Source of the DNA: an uncultured Eubacteriales bacterium
GTDB taxonomy: Bacteria; Bacillota; Clostridia; Oscillospirales; Oscillospiraceae
Reading direction: 5' to 3'
Assembly (NCBI GenBank): GCA_900319695.1
Contig: ONPN01000009.1
Span: 1-42,127, forward strand
DNA: 42,127 bases
Shown: positions 24,217 to 31,252 of the stretch, piece by piece
Numbering within the stretch: the first letter of the stretch is position 1
Layout: each line of letters starts with the position of its first letter
Notes under the pieces: model-generated
Database searches by the model: none
What the model was told of the DNA's origin: nothing
The model's input: only the letters and a program-made list of their open reading frames with translations
Translations under genes and position numbers: made by a program

Positions 24217-25914
24217 ATGGCTGAAAAAAGAAAACAGCTAACCCTGACCGTCTTCTATATCATTCTGATCTGCCTCTTTCTGGGAGGCGGGCTCTGGTTT
24301 CGCGGTCATCCGCTCTTTACCGGGCAGGGCCTGCGGCTGAACGCAAGCCCCGCGGCTCCCGAGGCCACCTATGTGCCGTACGCCGCGACGAGCGGCAAAG
24401 CGGCTCTGCCGACGGCCCTGACGTCGGAGGAACTCCCCACGCCGCTCTCCCGCTTCTATACGACGGAACGCGCCACCGTGTTCACCTTCTCCGGCATCGA
24501 ACGTGCCAAAGAGCTCGACGCCGTTCTGGAGGCGCTGAAGAACACAAACAGCCGCGCGACCTTCTTTGTCACCGCCGAGGAGATGGAGCTCTACCCCGAG
24601 CGCATTGACGCAATCAGCCGCGCGGGTCAGAGTCTCGGCATCTCTGTCCTGCCGACGCAGCACGTCACCGCCTCCCAGATGCTCAGCGCCCTGCAGGCTC
24701 AGGCCCAGACGCTGCGCGACCGCTACCAGGCCTATTATGAGATCTTTGTCCGCCCGGCCACGGGCTTCGGCAGCACCGCTCTCCTGCAGGCGGCCGCACA
24801 GGGCGGCTTCCGTGTGCTCAAGGAGATGAAAGAGGCCGTACCGGAGAAGGTCAGCCGTATGACCGATCCGGAGGAGATCATCCCCGCCGTCATCAATGAA
24901 AACGAGGGTATGTTCCAGCGCGGTGAGATCGTACACTTCCAGATGGGCCTCTTCCAGTACAGCGATACGGTGCTGGGCGAACTGGTGGAGCGCATGGTCA
25001 ACGAGAAATGCACCTATCCCGTTGTCTCCGCCGACGAGGTTGCGGAGCGCACGGAGGCGCAGTATGAGTATCCCGTCCCCCGGGAGCTGATCCTCCCCGA
25101 CGTGAGGGACCGCATTTATCCCGGCCACCTCAAGGACATGACGAAGGATGAAATCTTTGAGGTCATCCGCAGCGGCTATATCGGCATCTCCTGGATCCTC
25201 TCCCCCTATTTTCTCCCCGGTTTCAGCGATTCGGAAACCCGGCATCTGGACAAAACCGGCATCATCGAAAACGATGAAAACTATGTCTTCCTCACCTTCG
25301 ACGACTGGGGCACCGACGGAACGGTCGACAAGCTGCTGAACGTCCTTGACAAGCACCACGCGACAGCCACCTTCTTTGTCCGGACCGAATACGTTCCGAA
25401 CAATCCCAACCTTCTGCGTTCCATCGCGGCGGCAGGCCATACCATTGGGGCACACTCGCACAAACATATGTCTCTGTCCAATGAACTCCGGCCCACCTAC
25501 TTTACCGAGCTCGACGAGCAGCAGCGGCAGGAGCTGGAGGAGGATATTGTTATCTGCTATAACACTTTGCAGAACGTCATCGGCGACATGGTCGACGCGG
25601 ACGGCAAGCCCTCGCTCAGCGCCCTATTCCGTCAGCCCACGCTTGCCGTCGGACGCAACGGTCTGGAAACGGTGTTTGACTGCGGCTACACCCACGCCGT
25701 CGCAGGATACTATACGACCACCGACTACAAGGCCGAGAACGCCAGGAGCCTCGCCGCCGAGATCAAGAAGAACATCAAGCCCGGCGCGATTCTGGTCATG
25801 CACTTCTCCGACAACGCACAATATACCGCCGACGCCCTCGACCAGCTGCTCACCGAATTTGAAAGCAGCGGCAGTCCCTACCGCTTCGTCGGTCTGAACA
25901 AGGTATTGAGCTGA
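24217..25914 (+). CDS. Membrane-anchored tandem NodB polysaccharide deacetylase
   Basis: 565 residues. An N-terminal helix (about 8-27) anchors it outside the cell. The first NodB-like domain (about 85-285) is degenerate: TFSG (90-93) stands where TFDDG should be, and there is no HxxxH. The second domain (about 355-565) looks active, with TFDDWG 360-365, HSHKH 413-417, the RQP motif at 472-474 and LVMHF 526-530. It probably removes N-acetyl groups from the extracellular amino-sugar polymer. ATG 24217 is preferred to GTG 24205, which overlaps the AAGGAAGG ribosome site. It is the last gene of the operon and is followed by a strong hairpin. Confidence 0.87.
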   Translation: MAEKRKQLTLTVFYIILICLFLGGGLWFRGHPLFTGQGLRLNASPAAPEATYVPYAATSGKAALPTALTSEELPTPLSRFYTTERATVFTFSGIERAKELDAVLEALKNTNSRATFFVTAEEMELYPERIDAISRAGQSLGISVLPTQHVTASQMLSALQAQAQTLRDRYQAYYEIFVRPATGFGSTALLQAAAQGGFRVLKEMKEAVPEKVSRMTDPEEIIPAVINENEGMFQRGEIVHFQMGLFQYSDTVLGELVERMVNEKCTYPVVSADEVAERTEAQYEYPVPRELILPDVRDRIYPGHLKDMTKDEIFEVIRSGYIGISWILSPYFLPGFSDSETRHLDKTGIIENDENYVFLTFDDWGTDGTVDKLLNVLDKHHATATFFVRTEYVPNNPNLLRSIAAAGHTIGAHSHKHMSLSNELRPTYFTELDEQQRQELEEDIVICYNTLQNVIGDMVDADGKPSLSALFRQPTLAVGRNGLETVFDCGYTHAVAGYYTTTDYKAENARSLAAEIKKNIKPGAILVMHFSDNAQYTADALDQLLTEFESSGSPYRFVGLNKVLS

Positions 25915-25927
25915 TCAAAAAAATTTT

Positions 25928-25961
25928 GCGGCAGCACAGATGTGCTGCCGCATTATTGTTT
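25928..25961 (+). terminator. Terminator of the exopolysaccharide operon
   Basis: GCGGCAGCA pairs with TGCTGCCGC (25928-25951), followed by ATTATTGTTTT. On the minus strand the same stem is followed by AAAATTTTTTT, so it may act in both directions. Confidence 0.8.
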
Positions 25962-25972
25962 TGTAAAGCAGG

Positions 25973-26010
25973 AGGCGGGAGGGGACTCTCACCCTCCCGC
26001 CTGCATTTTT
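25973..26010. terminator. Second convergent hairpin before ilvE
   Basis: An 11-bp stem (25973-25983 with 25992-26002) is followed by GCATTTTT on the plus strand and by a weaker T-run on the minus strand. It lies between the convergent ends of the exopolysaccharide operon and the branched-chain aminotransferase gene. Confidence 0.6.
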
Positions 26011-26022
26011 AAAAACTTTGGC

Positions 26023-27108
26023 TCAGAACAGCTTGTAGGTCCAGCCCATGTCGTCCTCGACCTTGCCGGTCTGCATGCCGTAGATCGTGTCGTAGAGCTT
26101 CTGGGCTACGGGGCCGACCTTCTCGTCGGCGACCTTGTAGTCGGTGCCCTTGTAGTTGAGGCAGCCGATGGGAGAGATGACCGCCGCGGTGCCGCTGGCG
26201 AAGATCTCCTGGAGGCTGCCGTCCTTGGAGGCGGCGATGATCTCATCAATGGAGAGCTTGCGCTCGGAGACCTTGACGCCCCACTTCTTGAGCAGCATGA
26301 TGACGGAGTTGCGGGTGATGCCGGGCAGGATCGTGCCGGAATCCAGGGGCGCGGTGATGACCTCGTCATTGATGCGGAAGAAGGCGTTGGAGGTGCCGAT
26401 CTCCTCGACGTACTTGTTCTCGGCCGCATCCAGCCACAGAACGTCCTTGCAGTTATACTTCATGGCGTCCAGGGAGGCGCGCATGCCGCCGCCGTAGTTG
26501 CCGCCGACCTTGGCATAGCCCGTGCCGCCGCGCGCCGCGCGGATGTAGGTGTCCTGCACGAAGATGCGGGTGGTGGACAGGCCGCCGTCGTTGGCCGCGT
26601 AGTAGGAGCCGGTCGGGGTCAGGATGATGAGGAAGCGATAGTGCTTGGCGGGCAGAACGGAGAAGGAGACCTCATCGCCGAAGATGAAGGGGCGGATATA
26701 CAGGGCCGTGCCGGGAGAGGAGGGGATCCAGTCGCGGTCTTCCCAGATGAGCTGCTTGAGGGCGGCGAGGAACAGATCGCCGGGCAGCTCGGGGATGCAC
26801 ATGCGCTCGTTGGTGCGGGCCATGCGGGCGATGTTCATGTCGGGGCGGAAGATCTGGACGTGGCCGTCGGCGGTCTTGTAGGCCTTCATGCCCTCGAACA
26901 TCATCTGCGCGTAGTGCAGCACGCAGGAGGCGGGCTCGATCTCGATGGGGGCATGGGGGACGATGCGTCCGTCATGCCAGCCCTGACCCTCGTCCCAGTC
27001 CATGACGAACATGTGGTCGGTGAAGTACTTGGCGAAGCCCAGCTTGCTCTCGTCCTCGGGCCGGGGCTTGGGATGGGTGGTACGGGTTACAGGGAATTTG
27101 TATTCCAT
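26023..27108 (-). CDS. Branched-chain amino acid aminotransferase
   Basis: PLP-dependent class IV aminotransferase, 361 residues, cytoplasmic. It interconverts Leu/Ile/Val with their 2-oxoacids using glutamate. Typical features are ASCVLHYAQMMFEGMKAY, the YIRPFIF segment, the PLP Lys in GYAKVGGNYGGG, and YVEEIGTSNAFF with SGTILPGITRNS further on. The size fits the long bacterial/eukaryal BCAT subtype. The start at 27108 follows AAGGAG. It is the last gene of the minus-strand operon that begins with an Ile-type T-box, 16 bases after the amidase gene. In that context it would make isoleucine from 3-methyl-2-oxovalerate in the final step. Confidence 0.95.
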   Translation of the reverse strand: MEYKFPVTRTTHPKPRPEDESKLGFAKYFTDHMFVMDWDEGQGWHDGRIVPHAPIEIEPASCVLHYAQMMFEGMKAYKTADGHVQIFRPDMNIARMARTNERMCIPELPGDLFLAALKQLIWEDRDWIPSSPGTALYIRPFIFGDEVSFSVLPAKHYRFLIILTPTGSYYAANDGGLSTTRIFVQDTYIRAARGGTGYAKVGGNYGGGMRASLDAMKYNCKDVLWLDAAENKYVEEIGTSNAFFRINDEVITAPLDSGTILPGITRNSVIMLLKKWGVKVSERKLSIDEIIAASKDGSLQEIFASGTAAVISPIGCLNYKGTDYKVADEKVGPVAQKLYDTIYGMQTGKVEDDMGWTYKLF

Positions 27109-27124
27109 GATGGTTTTTTCTCCT

Positions 27125-27910
27125 TCATAGTTTGTATAAGTCGGGTCGTCTGTCGCGGAAGACGTTGATGCTCTCGCGGATCTTCTCCTTGACGGCGAAG
27201 TCGCAGTCGGCAAGGATGATCTCCTCCCTGTCGCCCGCCTCGGCGAGAAGCTCGCCCCAGGGGTCGTAGACGGCGGAGTGTCCGCCGTAGACCGTCTCCC
27301 CCGCCGTGCCGCAGCCGTTGCAGCAGGCCAGGAAAATCTGGTTCTCGATGGCTCTCGCGCGGTTGAGGGTCTGCCAGTGCATGACGCGCACCGCGGGCCA
27401 CTCGGCCGGGACAAAGAGCAGATCGGCGCCCTGCAGGACCAGGGAGCGCGTCAGCTCGGGAAAGCGCAGATCGTAGCAGGTGATGAGACCGCACTTGACC
27501 CCGTCCAGGGTGAAGGTGCAGAGGCTGTCGCCGGGGGTAAAGTACTCGTGCTCCCCCATCGGGGTGAAAAGATGGGTCTTGTCGTAGGCGGCAACAAACG
27601 CGCCCTCGCGGTCGAAGACAAAGGCGGTGTTGTAGATCTTCCCGTCCCGCTTTGTCGCGGCGCTGCCCGCAATGATGTTGACGTGCAGCTCCTTTGCGAG
27701 CGCCCCGAAGGTCTTCCGAACGGCGAGCCCTTCCGGGTCTGCGAGCAGGCCCAGCCCCTCACGGGGGAAGAAGCCGACGTTGAAGGTCTCGGGCAGAAGG
27801 ACGACGTCCGCGCCCTGGGAAGCTGCCTTTTTCACGAGCTCCTGCGCGTGGGCGAAGTTATACACGCTGTCCCCCAGGCGCACGTCCATCTGCGCGCAGG
27901 CGATTCTCAC
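27125..27910 (-). CDS. Carbon-nitrogen hydrolase, omega-amidase (Nit2/YafV)-like
   Basis: Cytoplasmic nitrilase-superfamily amidase, 261 residues. The catalytic triad is visible: Glu in LLPETFN, Lys in YDKTHLF, Cys in CYDLRFPEL. This closely resembles omega-amidases, which hydrolyse 2-oxoglutaramate or 2-oxosuccinamate formed when glutamine or asparagine serve as amino donors in transamination. The GTG start at 27910 overlaps the previous stop by four bases. Placement just before an aminotransferase supports a role in pulling transamination forward by destroying the deamidated by-product; this is inference. Confidence 0.87.
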   Translation of the reverse strand: MRIACAQMDVRLGDSVYNFAHAQELVKKAASQGADVVLLPETFNVGFFPREGLGLLADPEGLAVRKTFGALAKELHVNIIAGSAATKRDGKIYNTAFVFDREGAFVAAYDKTHLFTPMGEHEYFTPGDSLCTFTLDGVKCGLITCYDLRFPELTRSLVLQGADLLFVPAEWPAVRVMHWQTLNRARAIENQIFLACCNGCGTAGETVYGGHSAVYDPWGELLAEAGDREEIILADCDFAVKEKIRESINVFRDRRPDLYKL

Positions 27911-28446
27911 GGCCGGTAGTCCTTTCCGGCCTGGACGGCCTTGAGGTTCACGCCCATGAGGTTCATCTTGCGGGCCGGGATGACGTGCTTGAGGGCCTCT
28001 TCCAGGGTCTCCTCCCTGATGCAGGCGGTCTCGCGGATGACGGTGCCGAGCAGGATCATGTTGGCGAGATTGCCGAGCTCCATCTCCTTGGCCATCTGGG
28101 TGGCGGGGACGTAGTAGACGTCCACGTCGTCACGCTCGACCTTGCGGGAGATGAGGGTGGAGTCGACGAAGATCTTGCCGCCGGGGACGACAGCCTTCTC
28201 GTACTTGTCAAGGGAGGGGGTGTTCATGACGATGAGCACGTTGGGGTGCTGCACGATGGGAGAGCCAACGGGATCGTCGGAGAGGATGACGTTGCAGTTG
28301 GCGGTGCCGCCGCGCATCTCGGGGCCGTAGGAGGGCAGCCAGCTCAGCTGGCGCTGCTCGACCAGGCCCGCATAGGCCAGCACCTTGCCGATGAACAGAA
28401 GTCCCTGTCCGCCGAAGCCGGCGATGACGATTTCATGATGAGCCAT
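27907..28446 (-). CDS. 2-oxoacid:ferredoxin oxidoreductase, gamma subunit
   Basis: 179 residues, the catalytic gamma domain of POR/KOR/VOR-type enzymes, cytoplasmic. It opens with [18 protein letters not shown] and has the [17 protein letters not shown] block that marks this subunit. It works with the alpha, beta and ferredoxin subunits encoded just upstream to interconvert a 2-oxoacid and CoA with acyl-CoA, CO2 and reduced ferredoxin. The start at 28446 lies 3 bases after the beta-subunit stop. Together the order ferredoxin-alpha-beta-gamma matches VOR/KOR operons. Confidence 0.93.
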   Translation of the reverse strand: MAHHEIVIAGFGGQGLLFIGKVLAYAGLVEQRQLSWLPSYGPEMRGGTANCNVILSDDPVGSPIVQHPNVLIVMNTPSLDKYEKAVVPGGKIFVDSTLISRKVERDDVDVYYVPATQMAKEMELGNLANMILLGTVIRETACIREETLEEALKHVIPARKMNLMGVNLKAVQAGKDYRP

Positions 28447-28449
28447 TGC

Positions 28450-29187
28450 TTACGCCTCCTTATCGCGGAATACGCCGAGGGGATACTGCGGGATCATGGC
28501 CTCGTCGATCCACTGCAGGGCCTTCTGGGGAGTCATGCCCCAGTTGGTCGGGCAGGCGGAGAGGACTTCGACAAAGGAGAAGCCCTTGCCGTCGATCTGG
28601 TTCTGGAAGGCCTTCTTGATGGCGCGCTTGGCGTTGCGGACGTTCTTGACGCTGTTGACGGTCACGCGCTCGAGATAGGCGGGGGCGTCCAGGGTGGACA
28701 GCAGCTCGCACACGCGGATGGGATAGCCCTGGGTCTTGGGGTCGCGGCCGTAGGGAGAGGTCTGGGTGACCTGGCCCACCAGCGAGGTCGGGGCCATCTG
28801 GCCGCCGGTCATGCCATAAATAGCGTTATTGATAAAGATGATGGTGATGTTCTCGCCGCGGGCGGCGGTGGAGACGGTCTCACACATGCCGATGGAGGCG
28901 AGGTCGCCGTCGCCCTGGTAGGCGAAGACGATGTTGTCGGGCAGGGCGCGCTTGACGCCGGTGGCGACAGCGGGGGCGCGGCCGTGCGCAGCCTCGATCA
29001 TGTCGCAGTTAAAGTAGTTGTACGCGAGCACGGAGCAGCCGACCGGCGCGATGCCGACGGTCTTGCCCTCGATGCCGAGCTCGTCGATGGCCTCGGCGAC
29101 AAGGCGGTGCACGATGCCGTGGGTGCAGCCCGGGCAGTAGTGCAGCACGGTGTCGGTCAGGGCATGGGGCTTTTCAAACACGATCAT
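28450..29187 (-). CDS. 2-oxoacid:ferredoxin oxidoreductase, beta (TPP-binding) subunit
   Basis: 245 residues. The thiamine-diphosphate signature is [12 protein letters not shown] followed by [11 protein letters not shown]. The N-terminal YCPGCTHGI contributes to the substrate or cluster region in this family. The start overlaps the alpha-subunit stop by four bases (ATGA), a sign of coupled translation. Substrate preference (2-oxoisovalerate/3-methyl-2-oxovalerate or 2-oxoglutarate) cannot be read from motifs; the branched-chain call rests on the neighbouring aminotransferase and the T-box. Confidence 0.93.
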   Translation of the reverse strand: MIVFEKPHALTDTVLHYCPGCTHGIVHRLVAEAIDELGIEGKTVGIAPVGCSVLAYNYFNCDMIEAAHGRAPAVATGVKRALPDNIVFAYQGDGDLASIGMCETVSTAARGENITIIFINNAIYGMTGGQMAPTSLVGQVTQTSPYGRDPKTQGYPIRVCELLSTLDAPAYLERVTVNSVKNVRNAKRAIKKAFQNQIDGKGFSFVEVLSACPTNWGMTPQKALQWIDEAMIPQYPLGVFRDKEA

Positions 29188-30254
29188 GCTTCCATTCCTC
29201 CTTCTGCGATCTTGCGGATGCTTTCAAGCACCTCGTCCGGGGTGGGGATCATGCCGCCGACGCGGTTGCAGAGCGCCACGGGCTTCTTGCAGCGGATGGC
29301 GAGCTCCACGTCCTGCTTCATCTGGCCCATGTTCATCTCCACGCACAGGAAGGCCTTGACCTTGTCGGCCGCCTGGGCGAGGACCTTCTTCGGGAAGGGC
29401 CAGAGGGTGATCGGGCGGATCATGCCGACCTTGAGGCCCTGCTTTCTGGCCTCGACGATGGCATTGCGGGAGACGCGGGCGGTGATGCCGGTGGCGACGA
29501 TGCAGATCTCGGCGTCGTCCATGAGGTATTCCTCCCACAGGCACTCGGTCTCTTCGATCTTCGCGTAGCGCTCAAAGCGGGCGAAGTTCATCTTCTCGAG
29601 GTTCTCCGGGGAGAGATCCAGGGAGTTGATGATGTTGTGGGGGCGCTTCATCTCGGTGCCGGTTGCGGCCCAGGGATTGTCGTCGCCGAAGGCGTTGCAG
29701 GGCTCGGGCAGGTTCACGGGCTCCATCATCTGGCCCATGGTGCCGTCGGCCAGGAGCATCGCGGGCATGCGGTACTTCCACGCGAGGTGGAAGGCGCGGC
29801 CCGTGAGGTCGGCCATCTCCTGCACGGAGGAGGGGGCGAAGACCAGCACATGGAAGTCGCCGTGGCCGGGGCCGCGGGTGACGAAGTCATAGTCGGACTG
29901 GGAGGGCTGGATGCCGCCGAGGCCGGGGCCGCCGCGCTGGACGTTGACGATCAGGGCGGGCAGGTCCGCGCCGGCGAGGTAGGAGATGCCCTCCGCCTTG
30001 AGGGAGATGCCGGGGCTGGAGGAGGAGGTCATGGCGGGATGGCCGGTGGCGGCGACGCCGTACACCATGTTGATGGCCGCGATCTCACTCTCGGCCTGGA
30101 GGAAGGTGCCGCCGATCTTGGGCATCTTCTTGGCCATGTAGGCCGCAACCTCGGTCTGCGGGGTGATGGGATAGCCGAAGTAGTGCCGGCAGCCGGCCAG
30201 GATGGCGGCCTCGGCAATGGCCTCGTTTCCCTTCATCAGAACGGTTTCACTCAT
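29184..30254 (-). CDS. 2-oxoacid:ferredoxin oxidoreductase, alpha subunit (VorB-like)
   Basis: 356 residues covering the pyrimidine-binding and CoA-related domains. [20 protein letters not shown] and the [18 protein letters not shown] block are typical of VorB/KorA, as is [11 protein letters not shown]. The C-terminal [12 protein letters not shown] and EMNMGQM segments close the domain. It forms the catalytic core with the beta and gamma subunits. It follows the ferredoxin-subunit gene by 15 bases with AGGAAAGGAGCAGGCGT upstream. VorB is favoured over KorA because of the aminotransferase in the operon. Confidence 0.92.
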   Translation of the reverse strand: MSETVLMKGNEAIAEAAILAGCRHYFGYPITPQTEVAAYMAKKMPKIGGTFLQAESEIAAINMVYGVAATGHPAMTSSSSPGISLKAEGISYLAGADLPALIVNVQRGGPGLGGIQPSQSDYDFVTRGPGHGDFHVLVFAPSSVQEMADLTGRAFHLAWKYRMPAMLLADGTMGQMMEPVNLPEPCNAFGDDNPWAATGTEMKRPHNIINSLDLSPENLEKMNFARFERYAKIEETECLWEEYLMDDAEICIVATGITARVSRNAIVEARKQGLKVGMIRPITLWPFPKKVLAQAADKVKAFLCVEMNMGQMKQDVELAIRCKKPVALCNRVGGMIPTPDEVLESIRKIAEGGMEA

Positions 30255-30269
30255 ACGCCTGCTCCTTTC

Positions 30270-30476
30270 CTATCTCTCCACGGTGATGACGCAGTCGGGG
30301 CACATCATCGCGCAGCTCGCGCAGCCGATGCACTCCTCGGGTTTCGTCAGCTCCACCGGAGAGTAGCCTTTCTGATTCAGTCTGGTCTTAGAGAGGGCCA
30401 GGATCTGCTTCGGACACGCATTGACGCACAGGCCGCAGCCCTTGCAGATTTCCTCTCTAAAGGTTAATTTTGCCAA
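30270..30476 (-). CDS. 2x[4Fe-4S] ferredoxin subunit of the 2-oxoacid oxidoreductase
   Basis: 68 residues with two clusters, [13 protein letters not shown] and [13 protein letters not shown]. It passes electrons between the TPP site and free ferredoxin. The start is TTG (30476), supported by AGAAGGGA upstream and the [15 protein letters not shown] beginning. The first 20 bases lie inside the end of the preceding ATPase gene, so the two are translationally linked. Confidence 0.93.
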   Translation of the reverse strand: MAKLTFREEICKGCGLCVNACPKQILALSKTRLNQKGYSPVELTKPEECIGCASCAMMCPDCVITVER

Positions 30477-31158
30477 GACTTGTCCCTTCTTTCTCCATGT
30501 AATATAGTTGCATGATGTTTATAGGAAAGAAATTCCTTACAGTGTTTTGAAGCTCATCGCTGAGCTTTTGGGACGCGCAGATCATCTTGACCGGCAGTCC
30601 CACGCGCCGGCCGAATTCTTCGGCAAACGCCGCGCCCGCGATCACGTCCTCGGGCTTTGTTAAGGGTCCCAGGTTCGTGTTGCCGACGACGGCGGTAAAG
30701 GGCAGGGCGCAGGCGGCCTCGATCTCACAGAAGACCTCGAGCGCGTCGTCGATGTTTCTGGTCAAAGGCCTTGCCTTGTTGAGGACGAAGAGCATCTCAT
30801 AGTCCCCTTCCTCCCGGATTTTGGGGACGTAGCGGCCCAGGGCCAGCGCGCCGCGGTCGTCGCCGCCGACGTCGATGACGCCGTGCACGCTCCTGTCATC
30901 CACGAGGGAGTAGGCGTCCCCCGGCAGGGCGGGCAGGTCGACGTTGGAATTGGCGTAGTCCGAGGAGATGAGGCGTATGCCCGCCGCCTTGAGCTGGGCC
31001 TCGCCGTCCTTGGTGCGGAAGTAGGGGTTTACGATGTCGAGATCCGCGACCGTAACTTTAAGTCCCTGCGCGCGCAGCCAGAGCGCGTAGTTGAGGGCGA
31101 TATTGGTTTTTCCGCTGCCGTAATGTCCGGCAAAAAGGGTTAAGCGTCTGTAGTTCAT
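30457..31158 (-). CDS. P-loop ATPase (MinD/ParA-like) of the VOR operon
   Basis: 233-residue cytoplasmic protein with the Walker [10 protein letters not shown] at its N-terminus and [14 protein letters not shown] as a switch or Walker-B-like strand. A later DVGGDDRG follows. It resembles SIMIBI-class ATPases of the MinD/NifH type rather than transporters. It overlaps the ferredoxin gene by 20 bases, so it is likely dedicated to the oxidoreductase, perhaps in cluster loading or in pairing the enzyme with its electron donor. That role is inferred and I know of no established function. Confidence 0.75.
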   Translation of the reverse strand: MNYRRLTLFAGHYGSGKTNIALNYALWLRAQGLKVTVADLDIVNPYFRTKDGEAQLKAAGIRLISSDYANSNVDLPALPGDAYSLVDDRSVHGVIDVGGDDRGALALGRYVPKIREEGDYEMLFVLNKARPLTRNIDDALEVFCEIEAACALPFTAVVGNTNLGPLTKPEDVIAGAAFAEEFGRRVGLPVKMICASQKLSDELQNTVRNFFPINIMQLYYMEKEGTSLGKINL

Positions 31159-31197
31159 AAAGCTGATCCTGTATGCATGAGGGAGTGCCTCTCAATC

Positions 31198-31252
31198 GTC
31201 GCGAAGCGACACCATAACTCCACACTCCACTCTCCAAACTCCACACTCATTC
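31198..31252. repeat. Short direct repeats and hairpin in the ACS-ATPase gap
   Basis: AACTCCACACTC occurs twice (31216-31227 and 31237-31248) with a 21-base period, next to a GTCGC-GAA-GCGAC hairpin (31198-31210). The 94-base gap has no clear promoter or terminator, so the flanking genes may still be co-transcribed. It could be a fragment of a dispersed intergenic repeat. Confidence 0.55.
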
